From positions 24,594,001-24,658,000 of the forward strand of contig JAYKYS010000009.1 in assembly GCA_036924285.1 (NCBI GenBank): a stretch of DNA of 64,000 bases, given 5' to 3'. Of the stretch, positions 12,126 through 22,871 are shown one piece after another; position 1 is the stretch's first letter, and every line of letters starts with the position of its first letter. Under the pieces are notes generated by a model. The model searched no databases, was not told the DNA's origin, and saw only the letters and a program-made list of their open reading frames with translations. Source of the DNA: Asterella californica (lineage: Eukaryota > Streptophyta > Marchantiopsida > Marchantiales > Aytoniaceae). A program made the translations under genes and the position numbers.

Positions 12126-12431
12126 TTTAAGTAGGGGTGTGGTTAGTGAAGGGGTCGCACCCCTCAGCTACCCAAAAGGCCTGATGTGTAGTCAAAGCTA
12201 ATGGGAAAACAGAGTAAACCACTTAAAGGAAGAGGTGTCTCGTAAACTGCCAAGAAGGCTACTAGTAGTTCATACGGGAGGAAAGGAGGAAAGTAGAAGG
12301 GGGGTAAGAAGGAAGGGGTAGCTTCCCTTTCCCATGCGGCCATCTCCTTGTCCGTTCCAGCAGTCGAAGTCTCTAACTTGTTTCCTACACTGAGTTACGT
12401 GGTCATATATATCTGCCATCCAGTATCACAG

Positions 12432-13335
12432 GTACATCGGTGTCGATCAAGACATGTACCTACATGTATATCTTGAGATGGGAATGGCGTACTTCAAGCT
12501 CAAAGAATACGACCAGGCTCGAAAGACCTTCCTTAGAGGGTGCACTATCAAGCCGACTTGTCCAAGCCTCTGGTCGGCAGCCGGCGTTGCGTATTATTTC
12601 CTCGGGGACATGAAGCACGCAGAATTAGCTTTGGTCGAGGGAAATGTTTTGGACGTACACAACTTTCAGATTTGGGCTTATTTGACTCTGGTCTGCCTAC
12701 AAATGGGAAGGGACGAAGAAGCAGAGAACACATTCCAGCAAGCGTTGAAAACGAACTTGGATCCACAGCTATTAGCTTCCATCGCTGACCACTTTTGCCT
12801 TGCAGGCAACTTCAGGTATCTCGACTCACGTAATCATCAGCTTTCATTCTAGAGGAGTTAACAGAGAGCTGCTTTTCCTTCTTGTTCATGCTAATATGCT
12901 ATGTTTAATCCCATGCTTTAGTATTAGCATTAGCATTAGCATCTGCTCGTCTTGAGCAGCTCAAGAACAAGACTCGAGTCTTTTCACTTGATAGGTTCTG
13001 GCCTGCCACTTCTATTCGACACTGCTCTTTGTTCTGGTCTGTCATGGACTGCAGTTATTATGGATGGAATGGCTGAATGCAGGGATGCAGAGACGGCCTT
13101 CACTGAGTCCTTGAAGTTGAAGGAGGTGGCAACTGTGAGACTGAATAGAGCCGAGATGTACTTCAATACCGGGAAGCTCTTTGCAGCGAAAAACGATTAC
13201 AACATAGTAGTGAAACTTCCAGAGCTTGGAGCTCTGGAGCAATCTAAAGCCATATCTAGACTTACTGAGTTGCAGGATGTGACGGGACCTCTCCCCGTCA
13301 ATAGGTTTCCACATGATCCAAATTATGAAGTTTGA
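12432..13335 (+). CDS. CFAP70: CFAP70-like (FAP70/TTC18) 3'-terminal exons, TPR domain, 5' truncated
   Basis: Two exons are supported. Exon A is about 12432-12815, opening after a possible acceptor (TATCACAG), and exon B is 13083-13335. The junction CAG|GTATCT...GAATGCAG|G restores the frame, turning NFR into NFRDAETAF. Together they give about 210 residues of tandem TPR helices: MGMAYFKLKEYDQARKTFLR, LWSAAGVAYYFLGDMKHAEL, IWAYLTLVCLQMGRDEEAEN and LNRAEMYFNTGKLFAAKNDY. The pattern GVAYYxLGD...AE.AL.E.N.LD..N..IWAYL.LVCL is characteristic of the C-terminal TPRs of CFAP70, an axonemal protein of motile cilia. A plant copy fits flagellated sperm. CFAP70 is much longer (about 1000 residues), and no upstream exons are visible, only copia debris. 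The copy is therefore probably a truncated gene, unless exons lie further off. Another TPR protein is possible but less likely. Confidence 0.65.
12921..12941 (+). repeat. ATTAGC microsatellite in CFAP70-like intron
   Basis: About three and a half ATTAGC units within the 267-bp intron (12816-13082). Confidence 0.8.
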
Positions 13336-16071
13336 AAATCATTCTACTATTGAATCAGATCTGTTATATTAAGTAGGAGAAATAAGTATTCTGCGGATTT
13401 CGGGTCAGGTTGTGTTTTGTACCTAGATTCATTCCAAGGTCCATTAGTAAATTTTGCTAAATAATAGGTGAGAATAATATACGGTATTTTTCTTTTATCT
13501 CAAATGGTACATTTTCAAAAGGTTAAGATTTAGGTATACTTATCTTTTGAATTTTGGAATAAAAGGGCAATTCAATCAAAAGTTAAAGGAATTTTTTATT
13601 CAATCAAAATATACTTAATTTGAAATTTACTCTTAAATATGTCATTCTGCATCCCAACTCTTTTCTTCAGCAATGATGAAAGAAAGCAAGCATGAAAACA
13701 AGAGCGAAATTATTTTTTCTTATTTGTGTTAAAAAGCCAAATGTTAGATGATTTTTCTGACGCCAAAAGTATCATCATCATACCATGTTTCGAATGCCAA
13801 AGAGACAAAACACGCTAGATGGTTAAACATAGATTCTCATCAAACTTGAATTCCAAACCTGAGATAATTAACCCGACTATATTACTTTGGGTGCACGACG
13901 CTTTCGCGTAAAAAAGAGGATTCCGAAAAGAAAAGGGTCTTGTATGCACTTATAACCACATTCTAACATATAATCTACTTGTAAATGAAATGAATCTAAT
14001 TCGAATGGAAATCATTTTTTAAACTAAATCTATTTATGTCCAGAGCCTTCCACGAGGAAGACTTTGGAGATAAAATGTATTTCAGTGTCATTATTTTTAT
14101 ATCACTCCAAACCAATCAGGTGTTATTTTAGATGGTTCTATTGAAAGTTTAATATTAAACCGAACTCTCTAAATCATTCCGAAAATGACTTTCTATTTCT
14201 CTTCATGAATGATTATCAGAGATAATTATTTTTCCTACGTTAGAGAGTTATTTTAACTTCTTGTAATATAGAATGATTCAGGATTCTAACTGAAACCAAA
14301 GTTGTTGTCACTGCGATAATACACTATATATGTTTATAGGACATGATGTCTCCACAGTATAGAACATGGTGTTTCTTTCTTGAGAGAAAAAGTTTCTGTT
14401 TATAAATTCACATTTTTAAGATTAAAATAGTAAAAAATCTTATATTCATAGTTCGGACCTTACATGACAAAATATATTTTCTCTATACTTTCAAATAATG
14501 TTAGAAAAATGAATAAATAGTTTCTATATTAACGCTAAATCCCTATAATAACCATCTATTTTTTGCAAAGATTTTCTTCTCATTCTATATGTTTGTCTCC
14601 TTCCTTCTGCCCAAAGTGCACTTTGCATGCATATTCACTGAAAGATAATTGTGCAGATGATTGTGCAAAATGATGTAGTGAAATTTGCAAAGCTAATCAT
14701 CCATTTGAAACAGCTTAATGAAACCAAAGCTTTGATTCATATCATTATCATTCGTACGTGGATCAAAGAATACAAAAGGAAAGATGAAATTATTGTTATC
14801 ATTCCTTTGTGGATCAAAGAATATCGAAAAGAAGATTAAATCATTGTTATCATTCATTTGTGGATGAAAGAATACCAAAAGAAAGGATATCGAGTCTGAA
14901 GAGCTCAAGCGAGCTGGAATAGTTGATGGAAGACCAAAGTCCTTACCTATAAGACAAAGAGTTTTGTTTTTCCTCAATTTGATATGAAAAGCTTTTGATT
15001 CATGTATACAAACATAAGACTCTTGATGTGAGAAACCGCTTACTGCATACAATCTTAAGCAATTAAGCTTTGATTATATCAAGTAGTTGAGTCAATGAGA
15101 TATATTTACAGCGTTATTCACAGCCTGCTAACGATTCTTTATGTCGACAGCGAAGCACAAAATTATGAATGATGTACTATTAAATTTTGCAAGTTTTATT
15201 TTAACGAAAAGGAGTAATTAAGAAGTCTACAATTTTTAAAGACACAAGTTAGATTGAACTATCCAACAGTTATGGGCCAGTACAATGATACATCTAAATT
15301 TCAATGTAACAATTCCAAAAGGTGACACTTGTTAATTGAATAAACATATATTATAAAGTGGTTGTAAACATTTTATACAACTCAGAATTAATTTATTTTA
15401 AGATGTGATAAAATACAAATTTAGGACTGAGCTAACATTTAAAATAAAAGATTTATCTACTGTTTTGAAATAACAAAAGGAGAGTAAAATAACATCACAC
15501 ATGAATATAGAGTCTATATTTGGGTTCCTGAATGAGAGTTTTTCCATATTTTTTTTCTAAACTACATGAGAGTCGGATCTTAAATTCATGAATTCTATTC
15601 TATTAAATTCATGAATTCTATATTGAATAAATACAAAATATAATGAACTTACATGTATGGATGGTTCTTTCGTTTACAAAGAGTTTTGATAGAAATCAAA
15701 CTCTTGTTACTTTTAACTTTACGTTGACAGGAATTGAGTTTAGTGCTATAGCGAGTGAAGAAGAGAACAATGTTTTCCAGAGCAAAATCTAATCAACTGC
15801 AGCTTTCGTTGAAGATATGAGATGTACACTGAATTTGGAACTATTGCAAATGCTTCGAAAGTACATACTTATGTAAGTGCAATATTGCACTTAAAAGAGG
15901 GTTTGCAGATATGTAGTTTGTTTGTAGCTGTTCTGGTTTGGTTAACAGATTGTACTTAACCAGAAGTGCAATATTCCACTTATATCGACTATATGAGTAT
16001 ATTGCAGCGGATTACATGAACTCCTTGCTATTATAGAGGGATTGCACTTTCATGAGGGTGCACTTACGCAT
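13336..16071. other. AT-rich intergenic stretch, no gene seen
   Basis: Low-GC sequence with only short open frames and no recognisable domains. It holds the small tandem repeat at 14741-14886. The part up to about 13500 may include the CFAP70-like 3' UTR. Confidence 0.6.
14741..14886 (+). repeat. three tandem copies of a ~51-bp unit
   Basis: Copies share TATCATTC, GTGGATCAAAGAATA and AAAAG(A/G)AA. They give the three-fold similar peptides seen if either strand is translated, which are repeat artefacts rather than genes. Confidence 0.8.
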
Positions 16072-16223
16072 GGCCGACTGTATATCCATGTTCTCTAACA
16101 GGTTCAGGATGTTAGCATTCTCCCGTTACTCAGATGTTAAGAATCATGCGGCCGACTGTATATTTTGTCTAACAGGTTCAGGATGTTAGCATTCTCCTGT
16201 TACTCAGATGTTAAGAATCATGC
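16072..16223 (+). repeat. tandem duplication, ~76-bp unit
   Basis: Copies at 16072-16149 and 16150-16223 are nearly identical through TCTAACAGGTTCAGGATGTT, AGCATTCTCC and ACTCAGATGTTAAGAATCAT. The first has a few extra bases and there is one C/T change. Confidence 0.9.
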
Positions 16224-17726
16224 GGGCTTCTCCACTGCAACTTTATATAGTATAGTTATAACCTTGTGTTGCAAATCAGCAAACTCATCATCCAGAGGGA
16301 AACCTTCGCACTGCACCCTTCTGAAGTGCTGGAGAGAAACCAAATACTGTATCCTACGCAGATCCTTTCACTTATTTGCCTCTCGAAGGAATCGTCAGAA
16401 TGGATCGAAGTATGGAGGAGCTCCTTCCTTGGCATTCGAATCCCGAAGATTGTAGTCGAGAAGTGTTTTGTGCTTGTTCTATTTTGTGTGTAGCTTCGAG
16501 AGTGTTCGTGAAATATCCTGATATACCAGACGCTACAAATTTACCAGCCCGTGTCATTCATGAAAAAATCAGCACTCAAGAGAAGAGTCTCCTCTCCCCA
16601 CGTTTTAATCTTCAACTTGAAGCAATCAGTAGCCATACGGATGCTTAGAGGGTGGATGACAGTGTTACAACACTTTCTGTGGTTGATCGACAGTTTCATG
16701 GTCACTCTGTCCAGACTCTTAAGCCTGCAGTAACCGTTCTCACATGTGTGGCTAGTTCAGAAGAACTACTTGCAGAATGAGATCGAAGTTTGACCTCAGA
16801 GTCTCATACACCGTCTTCTTAGGGTCTGGGGGTTAGTCATGACACAGTAGTCAGTCCCCTGCATGGAACTGATTCCCGCTTCCATGTAAAGCCCTGCCTT
16901 CGCATCTTTAAACAGTTCAACTGGGCTTTCATTCAGGACCGTTATCAGCCCTCATGAATCTGACCATTAGAGCTCAAGTCGAGTCTAACGGAATCCGTTT
17001 ATAAGAACGCTTGCTGAATGACCTTCCTCCGGGGGTTAAAAACTGTCAGTCGACTACCTCACATCAACCTCTCCTTGCTTCGTTTATAGCTCGGCCAACT
17101 TCAAGTTGGGCGCTACGCATTATTCTTCCTCCCTCCCTCCTGAGAGACGATCCTGTCTCTGGATGATACTCTCTGCTCAGCCAAAATCACTTCTTTCGGA
17201 ACTGCGGTAAACTCGTCCCCTGTCCTCTTCCGTGAACTAAATATCCGATCGAGAATTCTCTCTCAGACGCTAGTCCTTTAAGATGTGCTAGCTGCCTCTG
17301 AAGTGATGATTTTCAGGCCCACTGTAATCTTCATCATCGGCCAGGAACTGGAACACTGGGAAACCATGCCGAATAGACACAATTTGTAGCAGAAATCTCC
17401 CGAGGCAATATCCGCTTTCGCACTTCATCTCCATCCCCCATGGAAGGAAGGATGAGCAGCCCAAGGAGCTGCTAAACTCGGTGCAAAATATTTACAGATA
17501 AGAAGAACGACACAGCCCACGAAACTTTGCCTTGCCACACTGTGCGTGGTACTCTTAAAGCTGCTTGCTTCTCTAGCTCGTGAGACCTTAATATATGCGC
17601 ACTATTACATACAACGATCGAGCACTGTTCTACAACGATCGAGCACCGTGCTGGAGGGTCCCAAGAGATTGATTTGCTCATGTGCTGGTGCTGAACATGG
17701 CATCGGGAACAAAAATTTGCAAGAGG
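16224..17726. other. intergenic stretch downstream of FMO, no gene recognised
   Basis: Several open frames of 60-110 codons occur on both strands, for example 16376-16648 (+), but none shows a family motif and none joins across plausible introns. A 21-bp direct repeat (ACAACGATCGAGCAC...) sits at 17611-17653. The 3' UTR of the FMO gene should lie just below 17727. Confidence 0.5.
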
Positions 17727-20114
17727 CTAGCTGCTCTCGGAGAAGTTGTAGTCCGCGTTGCTGTATATCGAGAACATCTCTTGCCACCAACTCTTCTTTC
17801 GAAGGTGATTTCTACCCATATCTTGACACAGCTTGTCTGAGTGCCAAACTTGCCACGGAGCCACACACGGCCTGTTGAAAAATGGGGTGGTCGTCTTTGC
17901 ATGCTGCAACCACTTCGACCTGTCTGCCTCCATTTCAGCCGCGGAAGGAAGAGCGAATTTGTTCCGGAGCAAATGTGCCAGCCATTGGGCTCCTATCTCC
18001 GAGGAGTGCACACTCGACAGACCTTCGAAATAGCCAATAAACCCCATGTTCGGAATGTGAGGATGGATAATGCCTCTGCATAAAACAGTTGTTTTGTCGA
18101 GAAACCGTCAGCTTACGAGCTATGAGGAACAATAAAGGAATCAACTACCACCATTCTGAGTTTCTGAAAACTGAAAAGGGCGACAACGATTCCAAATAGA
18201 CCACTCCAGAAATACTATCGAGTTCCTGTGCCGAAGTTCTTGAATGGAGGAAGAATGAGAATGAGAAAACCATACTGAAAGTGAAATGCTACCTGTACAG
18301 CGTCAGGACATTTTCTGGTTCCAGAAGAACATCTCTGTACGTTTCCGGTAGCACGGACTTCAACTTCGCATCTCCATGGTACCCCGTACAAAGAATTACA
18401 GAATCTGCTTCGATCTCAGTCCCATCAGCTAAACGGATACCTTTGGTATAGAAGCTCATGTAGGGACTCTTTCTAGTCAAAATCCGGCCTGCTTCTAAAT
18501 GCCCGAAGAGAGTTACAGGCACCTGTGGAAGGACGCAGCCAGAGAGATCATCGAACAAAGAATGCTCTGGCACCAGCCCGAAACGTGACAGAGGCAGGGT
18601 GAACCGCAGGTAGTATTCTATCATCTTCCACACGGCCCTTCTCTGCACAGTTGCAACGGAACATGATTATGTTTCAGAGTAGTCTTCTTCCCAGAATTTA
18701 GCACGAAAAACAGAGGAAGAGAGGATGGAAGTAGGAGATCCAGTGCAGCTCACCAGAGGATTGAATACGCTCTGCAGAACACGCTGTGCTAAACCTTGGT
18801 CAGGTTTTGGTGTCAAATACGTAGCAAAACGTGTGCCCCAAAAGAAGGCGAATGGTATATAGCCAAAAGCTTGCCTGTGGCGGGGGTACATCCAGTGAGT
18901 TCGCCTGAAGACCATCGTGCAAGGTGGGTCGTCGGTCCCTGATGCATTGATGTATCAGAAGTCTTCTCTTTGGATTTTGTTGACCGACATTCATGAGTTA
19001 GTCCCGAGGCACCGAACTCCCCTCTCACAAGTCTCATACAATGTTTTGGAGTTTAATCATCAACGTAGTTTTGGTTTAGCTAGCGGATACTCCAACTTTC
19101 TTACACATACGCTTCACTTAAATCCCTAGTGGACAGGGTCATACGCCGTACCTTGATTCGCTTCTGCGACTTCGACGGCAATGTCCAGAGAGGTCTTCTG
19201 AAAACCCACAATAGCAACCTTTTTTCCAGCTATGAATTCGTGAGCACTTTGAGGGTCCAGAGAGGAGTACTCCAGAGCATGCAAAACTCGCCCCTCGAAC
19301 ATTTCTGGTCCGTGAAGAGGAGGGAATGACGGCACTTTCGGAACGTCTCCAAAGCGACCGCAGCACATAACGAGGTAATCGAACTCGTAGCACTGTGAAA
19401 AAAGCAGCAACGAGATCAAGTTAGAGATCTCGTCAAAATTCTGTAGGAGGAGAAGAGAGAAAGTTTGGAAGTGGTTCGAAAAGTGAAACATAACTAATTT
19501 ACCTCGTCAATGTAATCGGCGAATCCGTTGGGAGTTACTAAATTTCTTCGAACACAAACCTCCCAAACATAATCATCGGCATTTTCCTCCGCTCTCCTTC
19601 CATCACTCTCGCTGCCGTTACTTCTCGTCTCGAGATCTTCCTCAATCTTGCTCAGTCGCGCCACCGCCGCGCTCTCCTTTTCCCCGTTCCACTCTACTCT
19701 TCCGACTTCGGATTTCGATATTCTAGCTAGTGACTGCACTTTGGAGTTAAAGCGGATCCTCTCGAAAAGCCCGAATTGGCTGGCATAGCTTTCTAGATAA
19801 TCTACCACTTGATGATGCGATGGGAACTGGGGGACATGGTCGGGCCACGCGAAGTCAGAAAACTCGTAAGCTTGCCTGGGGGTCTGCAGTCTGGTGCTGG
19901 AATACGTCGACCTCCAGACCCCTCCCACTCCACTCTTCGCCTCGATCACAGTTACGTCCAGGCCCTGTTCTAGGAAGTGCTTGCAGGTGGTCAAACCGCT
20001 CACTCCTGCGCCGATAATCGCTACTCTCAAGCCTCCTCCTCTTCTTCTTCCGGAATCCATCAGATGCTCCTGAGCCACCCCACAACTGATCAATCGTTCA
20101 GCTGAGGGAGCCAT
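17727..20114 (-). CDS. flavin-containing monooxygenase, plant FMO1 type
   Basis: Five exons: 20114-19503, 19392-19152, 18938-18754, 18642-18293, 18075-17727. Introns are 110, 213, 111 and 217 nt, all GT-AG, and the joined frame is 1737 nt (578 aa). The start is the ATG at 20114; a GTG eight codons upstream is not a likely plant start, and ATG 20060 is an alternative. The FAD-binding GAGVSG is at residues 35-40. The FMO signature FEGRVLHALEY is at 236-246. The NADPH-site strand KKVAIVGFQKTSLD begins at 261, with GFQKTS where animal FMOs have GxGxxG, as in plant FMO1-like enzymes. CTGYHG lies near 430. The C-terminus keeps NMGFIGY, SEIGAQW and QEMFSIYSNADY. FMOs use NADPH and O2 to oxygenate nucleophilic N or S. 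Arabidopsis FMO1 N-hydroxylates pipecolate in immunity, but this substrate cannot be assigned here. An extra charged, low-complexity stretch of about 50 residues lies near 145-190. The gene appears intact. Confidence 0.93.
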
Positions 20115-21080
20115 AGGAACCTGCACGGCAAGCGACACTTATACTTAATACACTTTGTTGTAAGAAGTGCTCCAACAGAAGTCCGAGTCCAGGACTGCTG
20201 GCTCCCACCTAATCCCCCATAAGATCATGTATCGCCGTTGGCTCCCTCCAACATGATCTCCCGGAAGGTAGTGAAGATGGACGGAATTTGGTCCTCTTGT
20301 TGTGGGAGGCCAGGCATTCTTCAGCACAAATCCACACAGTCAGTTCTGAGCTTTAACAACGACAAACTTGGCAATGCGAGTCGGTTGCGAAACTCGTATG
20401 AACAACAACAGGAATGTTCGCTCTTCGAGTGGCAACGAGAGGGTTGCTGGTGTCGAGTCGAAAGCGAGGATTATAGTTGCAAACGAGCATCTTGTGCTTC
20501 TTGTCCACTGCGAGTCTGTTATAATAATCCTGGAACTGCTATTCTATCGACGTGACCAACCCGATCGCACTTCACAGACTCGATGCAGTGACTGATAACA
20601 GCAATCGACTTTTCAGTTCGGGGTGGGGGGGGTTGTGCAATCGTCAGAATGACCATCCATACGAGCCGAAGGAAGCCGTCATATATAGGAGAGTACAAAA
20701 GCGATCCCGCAATCAAGAAATTCAAAAGTTGGAACGATTCTGTGGACGTCCGTACTGGTGGCGGCTAACATGCAGTTAGGACGGTCCGATCATCTGGATG
20801 CAGGAACCGGATGGAGTGGAAGAAAATCTGATGAACAGTGAAGTCGGATAGGGGTACCGAAAGGAGAAGAGAGTATAATGCAGCAAAAAGAGGGGCGAAA
20901 ATATCCTTCACCTGCCCGTGGGCCTGGAATCTGGATCCGTGGATGAAGCATCGAGCTTGCCGTGGAAGGTGTCAGTCAGGTCTTTCTTTCACTTGCAGAT
21001 CATTCTGTAAACTCTCAGTTATACTACATAATTTACTTTACCGCAGCTATAATACGTTTTCTGGACTTTACCCACCATTC
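20115..21080 (-). promoter_or_regulatory. FMO upstream region with candidate TATA box
   Basis: Read on the minus strand, CCTATATAT at 20689-20681 is the best TATA-like site upstream of the FMO start. It would give a long (~540 nt) leader unless that leader is spliced or another site is used. The rest of the interval has no recognisable gene. Confidence 0.3.
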
Positions 21081-21083
21081 TTA

Positions 21084-22868
21084 GAGCATCTCGACCGCGG
21101 GCCTTAAAGGTTCCTGGTTAGGGAGCAAGTTAGGGGAAAACCTTCCCACCGCGGGTCTTTAAAGGCTCCCCTAACCAGTTAGGGAGCAAGTTAGGGGAAA
21201 ATCTTCTCACAGTTGATATTTATATTAATCTTTAATTTATAAAATTCTTTAAAAGTTACCGCGCTTCCGTAACTTAAAGATTGCAGTACTTTTTAACTTC
21301 ATTTCAAACAGTTTAAAAAATCGTTTTTTGTAGTCTTGAAAAGATTTATATTTTTGATATTCTTTAGAGATCTATTTAAAATGCACTAAAGAAATTTCTC
21401 CCTCAAAGATAATGATCTTTCACTCTTCATCTGTAAATTAAAGATAAAGAGATCTTTACTTTCTACACTGAGCCCTGTAAGTGCCAACACTGTAAAGAAT
21501 CTCGATAACATGTCCTCTTCTTGGCATGGTGTGTGAGAGAATATTGTAAATGTCGTTTCTCACTGTATGTTTGTCTCGTTTCTAACATCGTTGCTAAATC
21601 TCAAACGAATGAGGAAAGAATGCGTGGTACATACATTTTTCTTGCGTACATTTTTGGTTTTCAAGAGACTTGAAACTGGATCTTCTCGGGTCCTTTTCAT
21701 CCTCTTTCTAATTCAGAAGAGGGGAATAATCATTTAATTTATATCTAACCTTTTCGACAGGAAGGGCTAGGTATAAATTAAACGCCTCATTAAATCGTAA
21801 TGTAATTGTGTACAGTTCTTCGGTCTTGTACCTCTTGAAGCGCGGGAGCTGAACCATCATTATGGGTTTTCTCCTGCTTTTTCTGTGTTTCCGAGCGAGT
21901 TAACAAATAACGTTTATAAAATTTTTTAATTTTTTAATTCACTTAGTATATATTTTTCACGTATAATTATATATTTTATGGATAACAATAGACGAGCAGA
22001 AGTTCCCAGAGTTCGTCGGGGATGAATATTCAATGTTGGAGTGGAGCTGCTATTAGGATTGTTTAATTTTACACAAAAGATCGTACAAGCTAGTCCACTG
22101 CACTGACCATAGTAAACAAATTGTCGTTTATTAGAAAATAAAGTTTAATAATATATTGTAAAAAAATTATAACTGAACTTTCCGTGTAGATACGTCACCA
22201 ACTGTTGACCGACACATTTCACATTCAATGACATGGTATTTTGATTTACTATTATCGATATAAAGTATTATCAAACAAACATTTAAAAAAAACCAAGTCC
22301 GACAAATATATAGAAAATGAAATCAAGTATATTCTGTTCATATTAACATGAGAGAATATACTGTAAAATCAACGAGGAATACCTTCACGAAGACATGAAG
22401 ACCTTGTGTCATAGGCTTCTTTCACGGCGGACGTTTGCGTTTCCGTCCGTAGTTGTTGGTAAGATTATTCTGTTAGTTCTTTAGATATTTACACAACCGG
22501 AATCGTTTCTCTACCTTATTCACAATATAACCTGATTTCGCCAATATAACTGAAGAAATCGTACTATTTTTCATGTCTCACAAAAGTTACGTTGATTATT
22601 CTAATTAGTATAGTTCAAATTAATTTTAGAGTATAAACTAAGTTTGCATGTTAATTTCACATTGAGTTCATTAAAAATATGAAGTGTTTGATGTGTTAAA
22701 AAATATTTAAATATCAAGAGTGAATAACTATTAGCCATTTAATAAATTATTTAGCATTTTAGATGAGTTAAACTTTTACTTAAAAATGAAAACACTCAAT
22801 CTTAATCTCTGAGATAGAGATAAACCGGTCTTTATCGCTAATATATATTCGCTATACGGCTGGAGCTC
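21084..22868. mobile_element. non-autonomous DNA transposon, PIF/Harbinger-like MITE (candidate)
   Basis: The 1785-bp element starts GAGCATCTCGACCG and ends CGGCTGGAGCTC, so its ends are imperfect inverted repeats. TTA flanks both sides (21081-21083 and 22869-22871), the target duplication used by PIF/Harbinger elements. The interior is strongly AT-rich and gene-free, unlike both flanks. Its left end holds a 55-60-bp duplicated block. The terminal repeats are short and imperfect, so this is an inference. Confidence 0.45.
21094..21210 (+). repeat. subterminal duplicated block with GTTAGGGAGC motif
   Basis: Two copies of CCGCGGG(C/T)CTT(T)AAAGG... GTTAGGGAGCAAGTTAGGGG with period ~55-61 bp. 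An internal inverted segment (CTCCCCTAAC against GTTAGGG) allows a hairpin. Confidence 0.75.
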
Positions 22869-22871
22869 TTA

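Noticed and set aside
12548..12766. Minus-strand open frame over the CFAP70-like exon
   Set aside because: Shadow of the TPR coding exon; no motif of its own.
14651..15052. Repetitive peptides on both strands
   Set aside because: They follow the 51-bp tandem repeat in AT-rich DNA and have no other coding signs.
17605..17902. Open frames on the plus and other minus frames over the last FMO exon
   Set aside because: Shadows of the FMO coding frame, which carries the family's C-terminal motifs.
20115..20138. Longer FMO start (GTG, eight codons upstream)
   Set aside because: Plant nuclear genes rarely start at GTG; the ATG at 20114 is in frame and enough.
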